Assembly: GCF_038449125.1 (NCBI RefSeq)
Contig: NZ_CP151800.1
Location: 654,406-718,405 of the forward strand
Length of the DNA: 64,000 nt
Origin: Kosakonia sp. BYX6
Lineage (GTDB): Bacteria > Pseudomonadota > Gammaproteobacteria > Enterobacterales > Enterobacteriaceae
Direction of reading: 5' to 3'
A program made the translations under genes and the position numbers. Below are positions 7,731-18,377 of the stretch, piece after piece; within the stretch, counting starts at the first letter, position 1; the number at the start of each line of letters is the position of its first letter. The notes beneath the pieces were generated by a model. That model did not search any database. It was not told where the DNA came from and was given only the letters and a program-made list of their open reading frames with translations.

Positions 7731-8099
7731 TCAGTAGTCACGAGCTTCCAGCGTTTTCAGCTCTTGCTGTGCTTCTTTCAGCTTGTGTTCACGCTTGCTT
7801 ATCTTGTCCGCATCGCCTTTTTGCTTCGCTTCGGCCAGGTCGTGACGACGCTCGGCAATCTCTTCTTTCTGCTTCGCGATTTTCTTCTGATGCTCGGCGC
7901 GCAGCTTGTCATCAGAGCAGTTAGCGCGCACTTCGCGCAGGGCTTTATTCAGGCCCGTAATGCGGCTCTGATTGTTATGCTTTTCGGCATAGCTAATCTC
8001 CCGCTGGATCTCATGCTCTTTTTCCTGACAAAGCGTAGCAGCCTGAGAAGCAGCGCTGAGAGAAAAAAGAGCCAGCGCCAGTGCGATGCGGTTTTTCAT
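7731..8099 (-). CDS. yqjC: Periplasmic DUF1090 protein YqjC, 122 aa
   Basis: This is a secreted protein with a clear signal peptide (MKNRIALALALFSLSAASQA, cleavage after residue 20), then a charged coiled-coil body with two Cys (near residues 24 and 62) that may pair in the periplasm. The ATG at 8099 gives the signal peptide and the E. coli length; an upstream in-frame ATG at 8159 would bury it. It heads the yqjC-D-E-K string. The function is unknown; DUF1090 members are often osmotic/acid-stress genes. Confidence 0.88.
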   Translation of the reverse strand: MKNRIALALALFSLSAASQAATLCQEKEHEIQREISYAEKHNNQSRITGLNKALREVRANCSDDKLRAEHQKKIAKQKEEIAERRHDLAEAKQKGDADKISKREHKLKEAQQELKTLEARDY

Positions 8100-8247
8100 G
8101 GTCGATAACCTTCCATTGTTGGCCAGCGAAACGGTGGTCACGCCAGCATCCAGTGACATAAAGTGAACCCTGGTTCCGTTTACTCAAGCATAGTTAAGTA
8201 ACGGATAAACACCAAAGTAAGTGAAAAGATTCAGAATCCTGGAAGGA

Positions 8248-8634
8248 TTATCCGAATCGATGCGTGCTGTTACGCAGGCGGGTCAGCCACGCGGAGGTTT
8301 GGCTGTCATCATCGTCCTGTGCGGCAATGATATAACCATGAGGTAAAGTGCGATCCAGCACGGCTTTTGCCGCTGCGCTCTGCGCGCTGGATTCGAACTT
8401 AATTAAAAGGGTGTCGTTTTTAGGCGTAATGCTTTTGAAGTGGATGCCGTTAGCATCCAGATGGTGCCAGACGGAAAAACCATCCGGCACGCTGATGTTT
8501 TGTGTGGTAGGGCGAATGGCCAGCGTGGATTCGCGGTTTTGCAGCGCCGTCCAGGTAAAAATCATGACGCCGAAAAAAGCCATCGCAGTGATGCCTGTCA
8601 GTAACCAGCGCAGATAAGGACGTCGCAATTCCAT
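8248..8634 (-). CDS. mzrA: EnvZ/OmpR modulator MzrA, 128 aa
   Basis: This small inner-membrane protein connects CpxA-type stress to the EnvZ-OmpR two-component system. One N-terminal transmembrane segment (about residues 11-31) is followed by a periplasmic domain containing PDGFSVWHHLDANGIHFKSITPKND, which is nearly the E. coli MzrA (YqjB) sequence, and the same C-terminus SSTHRFG-like. It is 4 bp downstream of yqjA, so the two are co-transcribed as in E. coli. Confidence 0.92.
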   Translation of the reverse strand: MELRRPYLRWLLTGITAMAFFGVMIFTWTALQNRESTLAIRPTTQNISVPDGFSVWHHLDANGIHFKSITPKNDTLLIKFESSAQSAAAKAVLDRTLPHGYIIAAQDDDDSQTSAWLTRLRNSTHRFG

Positions 8635-8638
8635 GGTC

Positions 8639-9301
8639 TTAACCCCGATTGCTCTGTTTTTTCTTCCACAGCACTACCAGTGAGCCAATCAGGCCAATCA
8701 CCAGCAATACCACCGGAAGCAACATCAGGCATGACATCAGCGCGTCTTCATATTTCAGAAACACCGGCGTCTTGCCCAGTAGATAGCCCAGCGTGGTCAG
8801 AATCAACACCCACAGCAGGCCGCTCATCCAGTTAAAGAACTGAAAACGCGCATTGCTCAGACCCGAAAGCCCGGCAATGGTAGGTAACAACGTACGGACA
8901 AAAGCAATAAAACGACCAATCAACAGCGCAGAAAGCCCATGTTTATGAAACAGATGGTGCGCGCGTTGGTGATAATGTGCGGGCAGATGCGACAGCCATT
9001 TTTGCACCAGCCGCGTGTTACCCAGCCATCGGCCTTGAATGTAACTCAGCCAACAGCCCGTGCTGGCCGCGACGGTCAGCAAAAGAAGGGTCTGCGGATA
9101 GCCCAGCGCGCCTTTGGCAATCAATACGCCAACCAGCACCAGAAGGCTATCGCCGGGGAGAAAAGCCGCCGGAAGCAGGCCGTTTTCCAGAAATAAGATG
9201 ACAAATAAAACAAAATAAAGCATGCCGATCATGCCGGGGTGAGCCAGCGTCTCGAAGTCCTGGCTCCAGAGGGCATGAAGTAATTGGCTTAAAAGTTCCA
9301 T
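8639..9301 (-). CDS. yqjA: DedA-family membrane protein YqjA, 220 aa
   Basis: This inner-membrane protein of the DedA/SNARE-associated family is needed with its paralogue YghB for membrane homeostasis, proton motive force and alkaline tolerance in E. coli. It contains the family residues [18 protein letters not shown] (Glu and Asp in the re-entrant loop) and the [18 protein letters not shown] motif with two essential Arg. The start at 9301 (MELLSQLL) gives the E. coli length; an upstream ATG at 9319 adds six residues. It is followed by mzrA. Confidence 0.94.
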   Translation of the reverse strand: MELLSQLLHALWSQDFETLAHPGMIGMLYFVLFVILFLENGLLPAAFLPGDSLLVLVGVLIAKGALGYPQTLLLLTVAASTGCWLSYIQGRWLGNTRLVQKWLSHLPAHYHQRAHHLFHKHGLSALLIGRFIAFVRTLLPTIAGLSGLSNARFQFFNWMSGLLWVLILTTLGYLLGKTPVFLKYEDALMSCLMLLPVVLLVIGLIGSLVVLWKKKQSNRG

Positions 9302-9637
9302 TCGGTGTTCCTGGTACATCGGTTTACGTCACGTCTGCTACCTATAGAGAACAGCACGGCGATATTTCTCATAGATTATGGTCGCTCGTGGCACATCCGG
9401 GTGCAGTGGTAATCCTGGTAAGAGACGCAGTGAGCAAGCGCTAACTCACACAGTGGTGAAATGCATCTAATTGTAACAAAGGCTGAGGTTATACGTCAGT
9501 CAGAAAAACGCTCAGAAGTGATTTTGCTTGCCGAACGAGGGGGTGGCGAGGGTATTTACACAGGCTGACACTCTATACTGTTCACTTACCCAGAATTGGG
9601 ACAGGCGCAACGTAAGTGTGCGCCTTACGTGACATTT
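9302..9637. other. 336-bp gap between exuR and yqjA
   Basis: No gene is seen. The gap must hold the yqjA-mzrA promoter (minus strand). A perfect 7-bp inverted repeat ACGTAAG / CTTACGT (9610-9630) sits 8 nt past the exuR stop but has no T-run on the correct side, so it is not called a terminator. Confidence 0.5.
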
Positions 9638-10414
9638 TTACTTGGTGCCGGTCGCTGCGGTATCGAGATGGACTACCGGGTTTTCCGCGAACAAATAACG
9701 GTCAGCGTTGAACTCAAAGTCGTCACTGGTTTCGTTGAACAGCATCTGCTTGGTGTTTTCCAGGTGTTGCCACATGGCCACTTTAGCCGCGTGTGGATCT
9801 TTGCGAATCAACGCCCTGAGAATTTGGTCATGATCGTCACACCAGTTATCGACGGTGCGCAAATCAATATGGTCATGCAGTTTTTTCCAGTACGGGTTAT
9901 GCACACGCTGCGTCCACATCTTCTCAACAATGGCCGCCAGCGCGGTGTTTTGCGTTGCCAGCGCCACTTGCACGTGGAACTGCAAATCCCATTCCGAATC
10001 GCGGAAGCACTTCTCTTTGCGGGCGTTATCCTGGATTTCCATCAGCTTCATAATGTCCTGCTTCGTCACCTGGGTGGCGGCGAATTCGGCGATATTACTT
10101 TCGATAAGCTGACGCGCCTGCAACAGTTCAAACGGGCCGTAATTAGCGAACTCAAGATTTTCGTCCGGCGCCTGCGTGTGGCGCGCCTGGTTGGAAATCA
10201 CATGAATACCGGAACCTTTGCGAACTTCTACGTAGCCTTCCACCTCGAGCATGATAATGGCTTCACGAACCACGGTCCGGCTGACGCTTTTTTCATCGGC
10301 GATGAAGCGCTCGGCGGGCAGTTTGTCACCCACAAGATAGACGCCTTGCTCAATACGGCTTTTAAGCTCGGCGGCAAGCTGCTGGTACAAACGTCGTGAC
10401 TCGGCGATTTCCAT
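9638..10414 (-). CDS. exuR: Hexuronate regulon repressor ExuR (GntR/FadR family), 258 aa
   Basis: This GntR-type repressor of hexuronate uptake and catabolism binds galacturonate/glucuronate-derived inducer. The N-terminal winged helix ([17 protein letters not shown]...GDKLPAERF, then [26 protein letters not shown]) and the all-helical FCD effector domain (residues about 95-240; Asp and His ligands for the metal are expected) are complete. The ATG at 10414 matches E. coli MEI.. and length 258. It lies downstream of exuT on the same strand with a terminator between. An operator-like palindrome lies in its own promoter. Confidence 0.95.
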   Translation of the reverse strand: MEIAESRRLYQQLAAELKSRIEQGVYLVGDKLPAERFIADEKSVSRTVVREAIIMLEVEGYVEVRKGSGIHVISNQARHTQAPDENLEFANYGPFELLQARQLIESNIAEFAATQVTKQDIMKLMEIQDNARKEKCFRDSEWDLQFHVQVALATQNTALAAIVEKMWTQRVHNPYWKKLHDHIDLRTVDNWCDDHDQILRALIRKDPHAAKVAMWQHLENTKQMLFNETSDDFEFNADRYLFAENPVVHLDTAATGTK

Positions 10415-10447
10415 ATATGAGCTCCAGGAAGAGAAGGGCAATATTAG

Positions 10448-10466
10448 ATTTGTTATACCACTTTTA
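10448..10466. promoter_or_regulatory. ExuR-type operator upstream of exuR
   Basis: GATTTGTTATACCACTTTT reads on the other strand as AAAGTGGTATAACAAAT, close to the ExuR/UxuR palindrome AAATTGGTATACCAATTT. It is 34 bp upstream of the exuR start and suggests autoregulation. Confidence 0.6.
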
Positions 10467-10492
10467 CCACGATCCCACCATCTTCGGGTATG

Positions 10493-10518
10493 AAAAAGCC
10501 GCCCTGAGGCGGCTTTTA
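10493..10518 (-). terminator. Terminator between exuT and exuR
   Basis: AAAAGCCGCC-CTGA-GGCGGCTTTT forms a 10-bp perfect stem with A and T flanks, so it can end transcription from exuT (minus strand). It lies 20 nt past the exuT stop. Confidence 0.85.
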
Positions 10519-10537
10519 ATAGTTTTAAAATCGAGGT

Positions 10538-11836
10538 CTAACTTTGTTCCGCTGGGCCGCCGACAGAGTGACTAACAACTTCTTCGGCGGTCTGGTTTTT
10601 CAGCACAGTCCAAATCAGCAGCGCACCCAACAGGTCAAACAGCGCCAGTACAGCGAACAGCGGGCTAAAGCCGATGGTATCCGCCAGCGCACCCACCACC
10701 AGAGCAAACATGGTACTGGCCATCCACGCGGCCATACCGGTCAAGCCGTTTGCCGTTGCCACTTCGTTACGACCAAATACGTCAGAAGAGAGTGTAATTA
10801 GCGCGCCAGACAGTGACTGGTGAGCAAAACCACCGATACACAGCAGGCCGATTGCAATATACGGGCTGGTGAACAGGCCGATCATGCCAGGGCCGATCAT
10901 CAGCAGCGCACCCATTGTCACCACCATTTTACGGGAGACAATCAGGTTAACACCGAAGACGCGCTGGAACAGCGGCGGCAGGTAACCCCCCACGATACAG
11001 CCCAGGTCAGCAAACAGCATTGGCATCCAGGCGAACATGGCGATTTCTTTCAGGTTAAAGCCGTAAACTTTAAACATGAACAGCGGGATCCAGGCGTTAA
11101 ACGTACCCCAGGCTGGTTCTGCCAGGAAACGCGGCAGCGCGATACCCCAGAACTGACGGGTGCCCAGAATCTGCCAAACTGTCATTTTCTTGCCGTTGTT
11201 GGTCTGGTGCTGTGCTTCCTGACCACCAATGATGTACTCGCGTTCTTCTTCGCTTAATTTTTTCTGATCGCGCGGGTGCTTATAGAAGTACAGCCATGCC
11301 ATCGCCCAAATAAAGCTCAGCACACCGGAAATGATAAATGCCATTTCCCAGCTGTGCATCACGATAGCCCACACCACCAATGGCGGCGCGATCATCGCAC
11401 CAATAGAGGAACCCACGTTGAAATAGCCAACAGCGATAGAACGTTCTTTCGCCGGGAACCATTCGGAAGCGGCTTTCAGGCCCGCCGGAATCATTGCAGC
11501 TTCAGCCGCACCGACCGCACCACGTGCCAGTGCCAGGCCACCCCAGCTGCCTGCCAGCGCAGTCGCGCCGCAGAACACCGCCCAGGTAATGGCGAAGAAA
11601 GCGTAGCCAATTTTAGTACCCAGGATGTCCAGAACGTAGCCTGCAACAGGCTGCATTATGGTATAAGCCGCGGAATAAGCCGCAATGATGTACGAATATT
11701 GCTGAGTGGAGATGTGCAGCTCTTCCATCAACGTTGGAGCGGCTGCCGCTACGGTGTTACGTGTCAGGTACCCAAGCACGGTGCCGACCGTCACCAGTGC
11801 TATCATGTACCAACGTAATCCTTTGATTTTACGCAT
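10538..11836 (-). CDS. exuT: Hexuronate MFS transporter ExuT, 432 aa
   Basis: This proton-coupled major-facilitator permease imports galacturonate and glucuronate. Twelve hydrophobic segments are visible; the N-terminus RWYMIALVTVGTVLGYLTRNTVAAAAPTL (first helix with the conserved Arg/Asn) and the loop GYVLDILGTKIGY (MFS A-motif-like) match the ACS/ExuT subfamily. The length is the usual 430. It is divergent from uxaC-uxaA across a 465-bp control region that carries a CRP site. The products feed UxaC and UxaA. Confidence 0.94.
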   Translation of the reverse strand: MRKIKGLRWYMIALVTVGTVLGYLTRNTVAAAAPTLMEELHISTQQYSYIIAAYSAAYTIMQPVAGYVLDILGTKIGYAFFAITWAVFCGATALAGSWGGLALARGAVGAAEAAMIPAGLKAASEWFPAKERSIAVGYFNVGSSIGAMIAPPLVVWAIVMHSWEMAFIISGVLSFIWAMAWLYFYKHPRDQKKLSEEEREYIIGGQEAQHQTNNGKKMTVWQILGTRQFWGIALPRFLAEPAWGTFNAWIPLFMFKVYGFNLKEIAMFAWMPMLFADLGCIVGGYLPPLFQRVFGVNLIVSRKMVVTMGALLMIGPGMIGLFTSPYIAIGLLCIGGFAHQSLSGALITLSSDVFGRNEVATANGLTGMAAWMASTMFALVVGALADTIGFSPLFAVLALFDLLGALLIWTVLKNQTAEEVVSHSVGGPAEQS

Positions 11837-12074
11837 GTAAACCTCATCGTTATGTTATTCCGCTAGCGCGGTCATCCTTCGAAGCGTCCGAAAGATGAAA
11901 CGGGGAGGACGTAACCGGGAGGGGTGTCCCGATACGGCCCAAACCTTGCCATCAGTAAACGTTTTTTTAAGTCGGCATCCGTACCGCTAAGTCCGATCAA
12001 CGTGATATCGGGAATGCATTCCGTCGGCTTATGTATTCGACGGCAGCAAGATAACTTGTCATACAACTTGAAAA

Positions 12075-12090
12075 GGTGAGTGACATCACA
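12075..12090. promoter_or_regulatory. CRP binding site
   Basis: GGTGAGTGACATCACA matches TGTGA-N6-TCACA at nine of ten consensus positions. Its place between exuT and uxaC fits cAMP-CRP activation of hexuronate genes known in E. coli. Confidence 0.75.
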
Positions 12091-12230
12091 AAAGTGTTTT
12101 TCTTTGTGTGGTCTTTAACTTTGGTGAGGCGAGCCAGATACGGCGCGGGCTGGCGGGGTGTTTACTCAAATAAACTGTAAATTTTTGTCTGCTTTTATTG
12201 ATCCAACTCACGAAAATATCTTCGGTCTAT

Positions 12231-12251
12231 GGAAATTGGTGTGATAACTTT
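12231..12251. promoter_or_regulatory. Candidate ExuR operator before uxaC
   Basis: GGAAATTGGTGTGATAACTTT has one perfect half (AAATTGGT) of the ExuR palindrome and a weak second half. It ends 50 bp before the uxaC start, a repressor-like position. Confidence 0.5.
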
Positions 12252-12289
12252 GTCAGCATTAAGGTAAGACATCAGACGCACTCGTTTAG

Positions 12290-13714
<1,425 letters not shown>

Positions 13715-13731
13715 GGCCGTTTGAGGTTGAT

Positions 13732-15219
13732 ATGCAATACATCAAGATCCATTCGCTGGATAACGTTGCGGTAGCACTGGCTGATCTTGCCGAAGGCGCG
13801 GAAGTCGTTGTCGACAACCAAACCGTTCGGCTGCGCCAGGCGGTGGTGCGCGGGCATAAATTTGCTCTGCAAGCCATTGCCGAAGGTGAAAATGTTGTCA
13901 AGTATGGACTGCCAATTGGTCATGCGACATCAGATATCGCGCCGGGGGAGCACATCCATTCCCATAACGCGCGCACCAATCTGAGTGATTTGGACGAGTA
14001 TAGCTATCAACCTGATTTTCAGGATGAAGGCAGCCAGGCGGTCGATCGGGATATCCAGATCTACCGCCGTGCTAACGGCGAAGTCGGGATCCGCAACGAA
14101 CTGTGGATCCTGCCGACGGTCGGCTGTGTAAACGGGATTGCCCGTCAGATCCAGAACCGTTTCCTGAAAGAGACGCAGGACGCCGAAGGCATTGATGGCG
14201 TTCATTTATTCAGCCACACCTACGGTTGCTCGCAACTGGGCGACGACCACATCAACACCCGCACTATGCTGCAAAACATGGTGCGTCACCCGAACGCTGG
14301 TGCGGTGCTGGTGATTGGCCTGGGCTGTGAAAACAACCAGGTTGACGCTTTCCGCCAGACGCTGGGTGAGTTCGACCCGCAACGCGTCCACTTCATGGTC
14401 TGCCAACACCAGGATGACGAAGTGGAAGCGGGGCTTGAGCATTTGCATGAGCTGTATCAGGCAATGCGCAACGATAAGCGCGAGCCGGGTAAACTGAGCG
14501 AGCTGAAATTCGGTCTGGAATGCGGCGGTTCGGACGGCCTGTCCGGGATCACCGCGAACCCGATGCTCGGCCGTTTCTCTGACTATGTGATCGGTAACGG
14601 TGGGACAACCGTGCTGACAGAAGTGCCGGAAATGTTCGGTGCAGAGCGCATCCTGATGAGCCACTGCCGCGACGAAAGCACGTTTGAGAAGACCGTGACC
14701 ATGGTCAACGATTTCAAACAGTACTTTATCGCGCACAACCAGCCGATTTACGAAAACCCATCACCGGGTAACAAAGCGGGCGGTATCACGACGCTGGAAG
14801 AGAAATCGCTGGGTTGTACGCAAAAAGCGGGTGCCAGCCAGGTGGTGGATGTTCTGCGCTACGGCGAACGCCTGAAAACTCACGGTCTGAATCTGCTGAG
14901 CGCACCGGGTAACGATGCGGTCGCCACCAGTGCGTTAGCCGGTTCCGGCTGCCATATGGTGCTGTTCAGCACCGGTCGCGGTACACCGTATGGCGGTTTT
15001 GTGCCGACAGTTAAAATCGCCACCAACAGCGAACTGGCGGCGAAGAAAAAACACTGGATCGACTTTGATGCCGGCCAGTTGATTCACGGTAAAGCGATGC
15101 CGCAACTGCTGAACGAGTTTGTCGATGTGATTGTTGATATCGCCAACGGCACGAAGACCTGTAACGAGAAAAACGATTTCCGTGAGTTAGCGATATTTAA
15201 AAGCGGCGTAACGCTCTAA
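13732..15219 (+). CDS. uxaA: Altronate dehydratase UxaA, 495 aa
   Basis: This Fe(II)-dependent enzyme dehydrates D-altronate to 2-keto-3-deoxygluconate. The small N-terminal SAF domain (residues about 1-95, GEHIHSHN) and the large C-terminal domain with NELWILPTVGCVN, HTYGCSQLGDD, GLGCENNQ, FGLECGGSDGLSG and GSGCHMVLFSTGRGTPYGGF are complete. The length equals E. coli. UxaB, which makes altronate from tagaturonate, is not in the window. The stop codon touches the first base of the ERIC element. Confidence 0.97.
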   Translation: MQYIKIHSLDNVAVALADLAEGAEVVVDNQTVRLRQAVVRGHKFALQAIAEGENVVKYGLPIGHATSDIAPGEHIHSHNARTNLSDLDEYSYQPDFQDEGSQAVDRDIQIYRRANGEVGIRNELWILPTVGCVNGIARQIQNRFLKETQDAEGIDGVHLFSHTYGCSQLGDDHINTRTMLQNMVRHPNAGAVLVIGLGCENNQVDAFRQTLGEFDPQRVHFMVCQHQDDEVEAGLEHLHELYQAMRNDKREPGKLSELKFGLECGGSDGLSGITANPMLGRFSDYVIGNGGTTVLTEVPEMFGAERILMSHCRDESTFEKTVTMVNDFKQYFIAHNQPIYENPSPGNKAGGITTLEEKSLGCTQKAGASQVVDVLRYGERLKTHGLNLLSAPGNDAVATSALAGSGCHMVLFSTGRGTPYGGFVPTVKIATNSELAAKKKHWIDFDAGQLIHGKAMPQLLNEFVDVIVDIANGTKTCNEKNDFRELAIFKSGVTL

Positions 15220-15345
15220 TTTACCTTCATCTTTCGCGCCATAGCTGTGTTGGCTGCGCTCATTCCCCCCGGTCACTTACTTGCGTAAGCTCCCGGGGAT
15301 TTGTGAGCTTGCCGCCTTGCCCTGGCGCGAAATCTATTGGTAAAT
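15219..15345. repeat. ERIC (IRU) element, 127 bp
   Basis: This is a large imperfect palindrome bounded by ATTTACC (15219-15225) and GGTAAAT (15339-15345), exactly the canonical 127 bp. The core CGGTCACTTACTTGCGTAAG followed by CTCCCGGGGATT matches the known ERIC core (the binding region of ERIC1R/ERIC2 primers). It lies in the transcript immediately after uxaA and before ygjV, where it can fold into a long RNA hairpin. Confidence 0.92.
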
Positions 15346-15402
15346 AACTGTGCAAGTATTAAATGATGTGCTGTTCTATTCCAAATCCTACAAGGAATTT
15401 CC

Positions 15403-15957
15403 ATGACTGCGTATTGGCTTGCCCAGGGCGTTGGGGTGATTGCCTTTCTGATTGGTATTACAACCTTCATCAACCGCGATGAACGTCGCTTCAAAAAACA
15501 GCTTTCGTTGTATAGCGCCATCATTGGCGTGCACTTCTTCCTGATGGGTGCCTTTCCGGCTGGATCGAGCGCCTTACTCAATGCCATCCGCACATTGATC
15601 ACGCTACGCACGCGAAACTTATGGGTGATGGCGCTGTTTATTGTGCTGACCGGCGGGCTTGGGCTGGCGAAATTCCATCATCCTGTTGAACTGTTGCCGG
15701 TCATTGGGACGATTGTCAGTACCTGGGCGCTGTTTCGCTTTAAAGGTTTACCGATGCGCTGCGTGATCTGGTGTTCCACCGGTTGCTGGGTGATCCACAA
15801 CTTCTGGCTCGGATCGATCGGCGGCACGCTGATCGAAAGCAGTTTTCTGGTGATGAATGGCCTGAACATCATCCGCTTCTGGCGCATGCAAAAACGCGGC
15901 ATCGACCCGTTTAAAGTCGAAACCGCGCAGCAAGATGAAACGCCTGCCGCCCGCTAA
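15403..15957 (+). CDS. ygjV: YgjV-family inner-membrane protein, 184 aa
   Basis: This membrane protein has about five to six hydrophobic segments (near residues 5-20, 42-60, 68-88, 93-112, 120-140, 145-160). The opening AYWLAQGVGVIAFLIGITTFINRDERRFKKQL and the motif GAFPAGSSALLNAIR correspond to E. coli YgjV (183 aa). The function is unknown. In E. coli sstT lies between ygjV and alx; here ygjV is directly convergent with alx (14 bp), so sstT is missing from this place. Confidence 0.88.
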   Translation: MTAYWLAQGVGVIAFLIGITTFINRDERRFKKQLSLYSAIIGVHFFLMGAFPAGSSALLNAIRTLITLRTRNLWVMALFIVLTGGLGLAKFHHPVELLPVIGTIVSTWALFRFKGLPMRCVIWCSTGCWVIHNFWLGSIGGTLIESSFLVMNGLNIIRFWRMQKRGIDPFKVETAQQDETPAAR

Positions 15958-15971
15958 CGGCAGGTGAGGGC

Positions 15972-16940
15972 TTATTGCAGCTGATTTTTCTTGTCGTGCT
16001 GATGGTTAACCCAGGTGTTGATCAACAGCGTCAACACCAGGATACCTCCCACCACGCCAAGAGAAATCGCGATCGGGATATGGAAGAAATCGACAATCAG
16101 CATCTTAATACCGATAAACACCAGGATCACCGACAAGCCATATTTCAGCATTGAGAAGCGTTCCGCGACGCCCGCCAGCAGGAAGTACATCGCGCGCAGG
16201 CCCAAAATCGCGAACAGGTTAGAGGTCAGCACAATAAACGGATCGGTGGTCACCGCGAAGATCGCCGGAATGCTATCGACCGCGAAAATGACATCGCTCA
16301 GTTCCACCAGGATCAGCACCAGCAACAGCGGCGTGGCGAACAGCAGACCCTTTTTACGCACAAAAAAGTGCTCGTTCTCAATGGTGTCCGTCATCCGCAA
16401 ATGCCCGCGCAGCCAACGCACTAACGGCTTGTCGCCGATCCCCGTTTCGTCCTCTTTCGCCAGCGCCATCTTCACACCCGTAAACAGCAGGAACGCGCCG
16501 AAAACATACAGCAGCCACGAGAACTGCGTAATCAGCCAACTGCCGGCGAAAATCATGATGGTACGCAGCACAATCGCGCCGAGCACACCGTAAATCAGCA
16601 CGCGGCGTTGCAGCGCAGGCGGAATGGCGAAGTAGCTAAAAAGCATCAGCCAGACAAATACGTTGTCCACTGCCAGGGCTTTTTCAATCAAATAACCGGT
16701 CAGAAATGCCAGCGCTTGCGTGTCCGCGACGGTACGCCCTTCGGTTTGCGTCAAATACCACCAGAATGCGGCATTGAAGAGTAACGACAAGCTAACCCAC
16801 ACCACGGACCAGACGGCCGCCTGCTTCATGGTCATCGTATGGACGCCGCGACGCCCCTGAAGCAGAAGGTCGATGGCCAGCATTATCGCCACGACAACCG
16901 CGAAAACGCCCCATAACATCGGTGTACCAACAGTATTCAT
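15972..16940 (-). CDS. alx: TerC-family manganese exporter-like protein Alx, 322 aa
   Basis: This is a polytopic inner-membrane protein of the TerC family. E. coli Alx is induced at high pH and by manganese and acts in Mn export. Acidic residues expected in the membrane core appear in [13 protein letters not shown] and [20 protein letters not shown] (two TerC signatures with Asp and Glu). The ATG at 16940 gives the E. coli start MNTVGTP; an upstream ATG at 16964 would lengthen it by eight residues. It is controlled by the riboswitch at 16962-17130. Confidence 0.93.
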   Translation of the reverse strand: MNTVGTPMLWGVFAVVVAIMLAIDLLLQGRRGVHTMTMKQAAVWSVVWVSLSLLFNAAFWWYLTQTEGRTVADTQALAFLTGYLIEKALAVDNVFVWLMLFSYFAIPPALQRRVLIYGVLGAIVLRTIMIFAGSWLITQFSWLLYVFGAFLLFTGVKMALAKEDETGIGDKPLVRWLRGHLRMTDTIENEHFFVRKKGLLFATPLLLVLILVELSDVIFAVDSIPAIFAVTTDPFIVLTSNLFAILGLRAMYFLLAGVAERFSMLKYGLSVILVFIGIKMLIVDFFHIPIAISLGVVGGILVLTLLINTWVNHQHDKKNQLQ

Positions 16941-16961
16941 CGGGAATTCCTCACCTAAAAA

Positions 16962-17130
16962 CAAAAACGGCCAACATCAGAAGACGTCAGCCGCTTGCTT
17001 TAGATGCAGGGAGTCTCGCCTTCCGGCAAGGTCTCACTTACGTCGATAATGACGCCCGGCGACCGGATGCGCTTACGCATCGTAATGACGATCCACCGGC
17101 AATGAAGTTACTCCCCTTTGCAGGTAACAA
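16962..17130 (-). promoter_or_regulatory. yybP-ykoY Mn2+ riboswitch (PRE element) of alx
   Basis: On the minus strand the alx leader opens with CAAAGGGGAGTAAC (17110-17127) and contains GTGAGACCTTGCCGGAAGG followed by CGAGA (about 17010-17035). These are the signature elements of the yybP-ykoY family that binds Mn2+ and, in E. coli alx, also responds to alkaline pH. The element ends roughly 20 nt before the gene, so control of translation start is likely. Boundaries are approximate. Confidence 0.85.
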
Positions 17131-17184
17131 AATATGTCAACATATTGATTGCGTCAATGTTACTCAATCCGCGCTTACCTACCT

Positions 17185-18183
17185 TTACGCAGTGAGTTCC
17201 TGTCCGACATCATCCGCCGGGAAAACCACACCGATTTGGCGACGAATTTCCGTTTGCAGTTTCGCCGTAGTACGGCTGACTGCCAGTCCCGGATGATTAA
17301 TTTCGTTATCTTCCACCAGCCGCGCAAAGGTCTCCGCTTCATACAGCATAGTATTGATGTGTTGGGGCTGCGTCAGCTCCTGCGCTTTCCCGCCGCGCGG
17401 CACAAACGAGACTTTCTGGCATTCGGAGATTTTTTCGATAACCAGCGATCCGGCCTCGCCCTGAATTTCGCTTGGCAGCACGGAATCACTGACTTTCGAG
17501 TGTTGCAGCGTGACGCTGAAATCACCGTAATTCATCACTACTACGCCGTGCGCATCTACGCCGCTGGCCAGTAAACTGGCGGACGCCTGCACGCTGTGCG
17601 GTTCGCCCCACAGCGCCACCGCAGACGCCAGGCAGTAAAAACCGATATCCATAATCGAACCGTTAGAGAACGCCGGATTAAAGGTGTTCGGGTTTTCACC
17701 GTCCAGATAACACTGGTAACGCGACGAGTACTGGCAGTAGTTGATAAAGGCTTTGCGCACTTTCCCCGCCTTCGCCAGCGACTGTTTTAGCAGCACGAAG
17801 TTAGGCAGGCTGGCAGTTTTAAAGGCTTCAAACAGCACCACCTGGTTTTCACGCGCGCAGGCAATGGCGGCTTCCACCTCCCGCAGGTTTGAGGCCAGCG
17901 GTTTTTCGCAGATAACGTGCTTTTTATTACGCAGAAACAGTTGGGTTTGCGGAAAGTGCAGGGAATTGGGGCTGGCGATATACACCGCGTCAATCGCATC
18001 GCTTTTCGCCATACCCTCAAGCGAGGTAAAGAGGTGTTCGACGGGGTAGTCGTTGGCGAAGCTTTGCGCCTGTTCAAGGCTGCGAGAATAAACGGCAGTG
18101 AGGGTATATTTGCCCGTTTCATGGGCGGCATCGACAAACTGGCGCGTGATCCAGTTCGTGCCTATGACAGCGAAACGTATCAT
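17185..18183 (-). CDS. ygjR: Gfo/Idh/MocA-family oxidoreductase YgjR, 332 aa
   Basis: This is an NAD(P)-dependent dehydrogenase with an N-terminal Rossmann fold (RFAVIGTNWITRQFVDAA, where GxNxxT replaces the usual GxGxxG), the cofactor/substrate motif EKPLASN near residue 95, and the C-terminal alpha-beta substrate domain. The length compares with 328 in E. coli. The substrate is unknown; family members act on sugars, inositols and related polyols. It stands alone, and ygjQ, found between ygjR and ygjP in E. coli, is absent. Confidence 0.85.
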   Translation of the reverse strand: MIRFAVIGTNWITRQFVDAAHETGKYTLTAVYSRSLEQAQSFANDYPVEHLFTSLEGMAKSDAIDAVYIASPNSLHFPQTQLFLRNKKHVICEKPLASNLREVEAAIACARENQVVLFEAFKTASLPNFVLLKQSLAKAGKVRKAFINYCQYSSRYQCYLDGENPNTFNPAFSNGSIMDIGFYCLASAVALWGEPHSVQASASLLASGVDAHGVVVMNYGDFSVTLQHSKVSDSVLPSEIQGEAGSLVIEKISECQKVSFVPRGGKAQELTQPQHINTMLYEAETFARLVEDNEINHPGLAVSRTTAKLQTEIRRQIGVVFPADDVGQELTA

Positions 18184-18377
18184 AAAGACGTGACTTCTCC
18201 GTAAATGGGATCTGTTGCCACTCTACCACGTCGAAATGACAAAACCAGTGCACTGCCGCGCAGAAGCATAAATGGTTTATTACACCGCGTAGCGCCCCGG
18301 CCGGTGATTCATCGCAATGATTAAATTGAGGATTGTCGCGCTGACAACCGATACCCTTATCTATCATTGTGCAGAAA

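Noticed and set aside
9596-10399. 267-codon plus-strand frame
   Set aside because: It lies opposite exuR, which is certain; it is a codon-bias shadow.
11872-12066. 64-codon minus-strand frame in the exuT leader
   Set aside because: No similarity to a known small protein and no good ribosome site; more likely untranslated leader.
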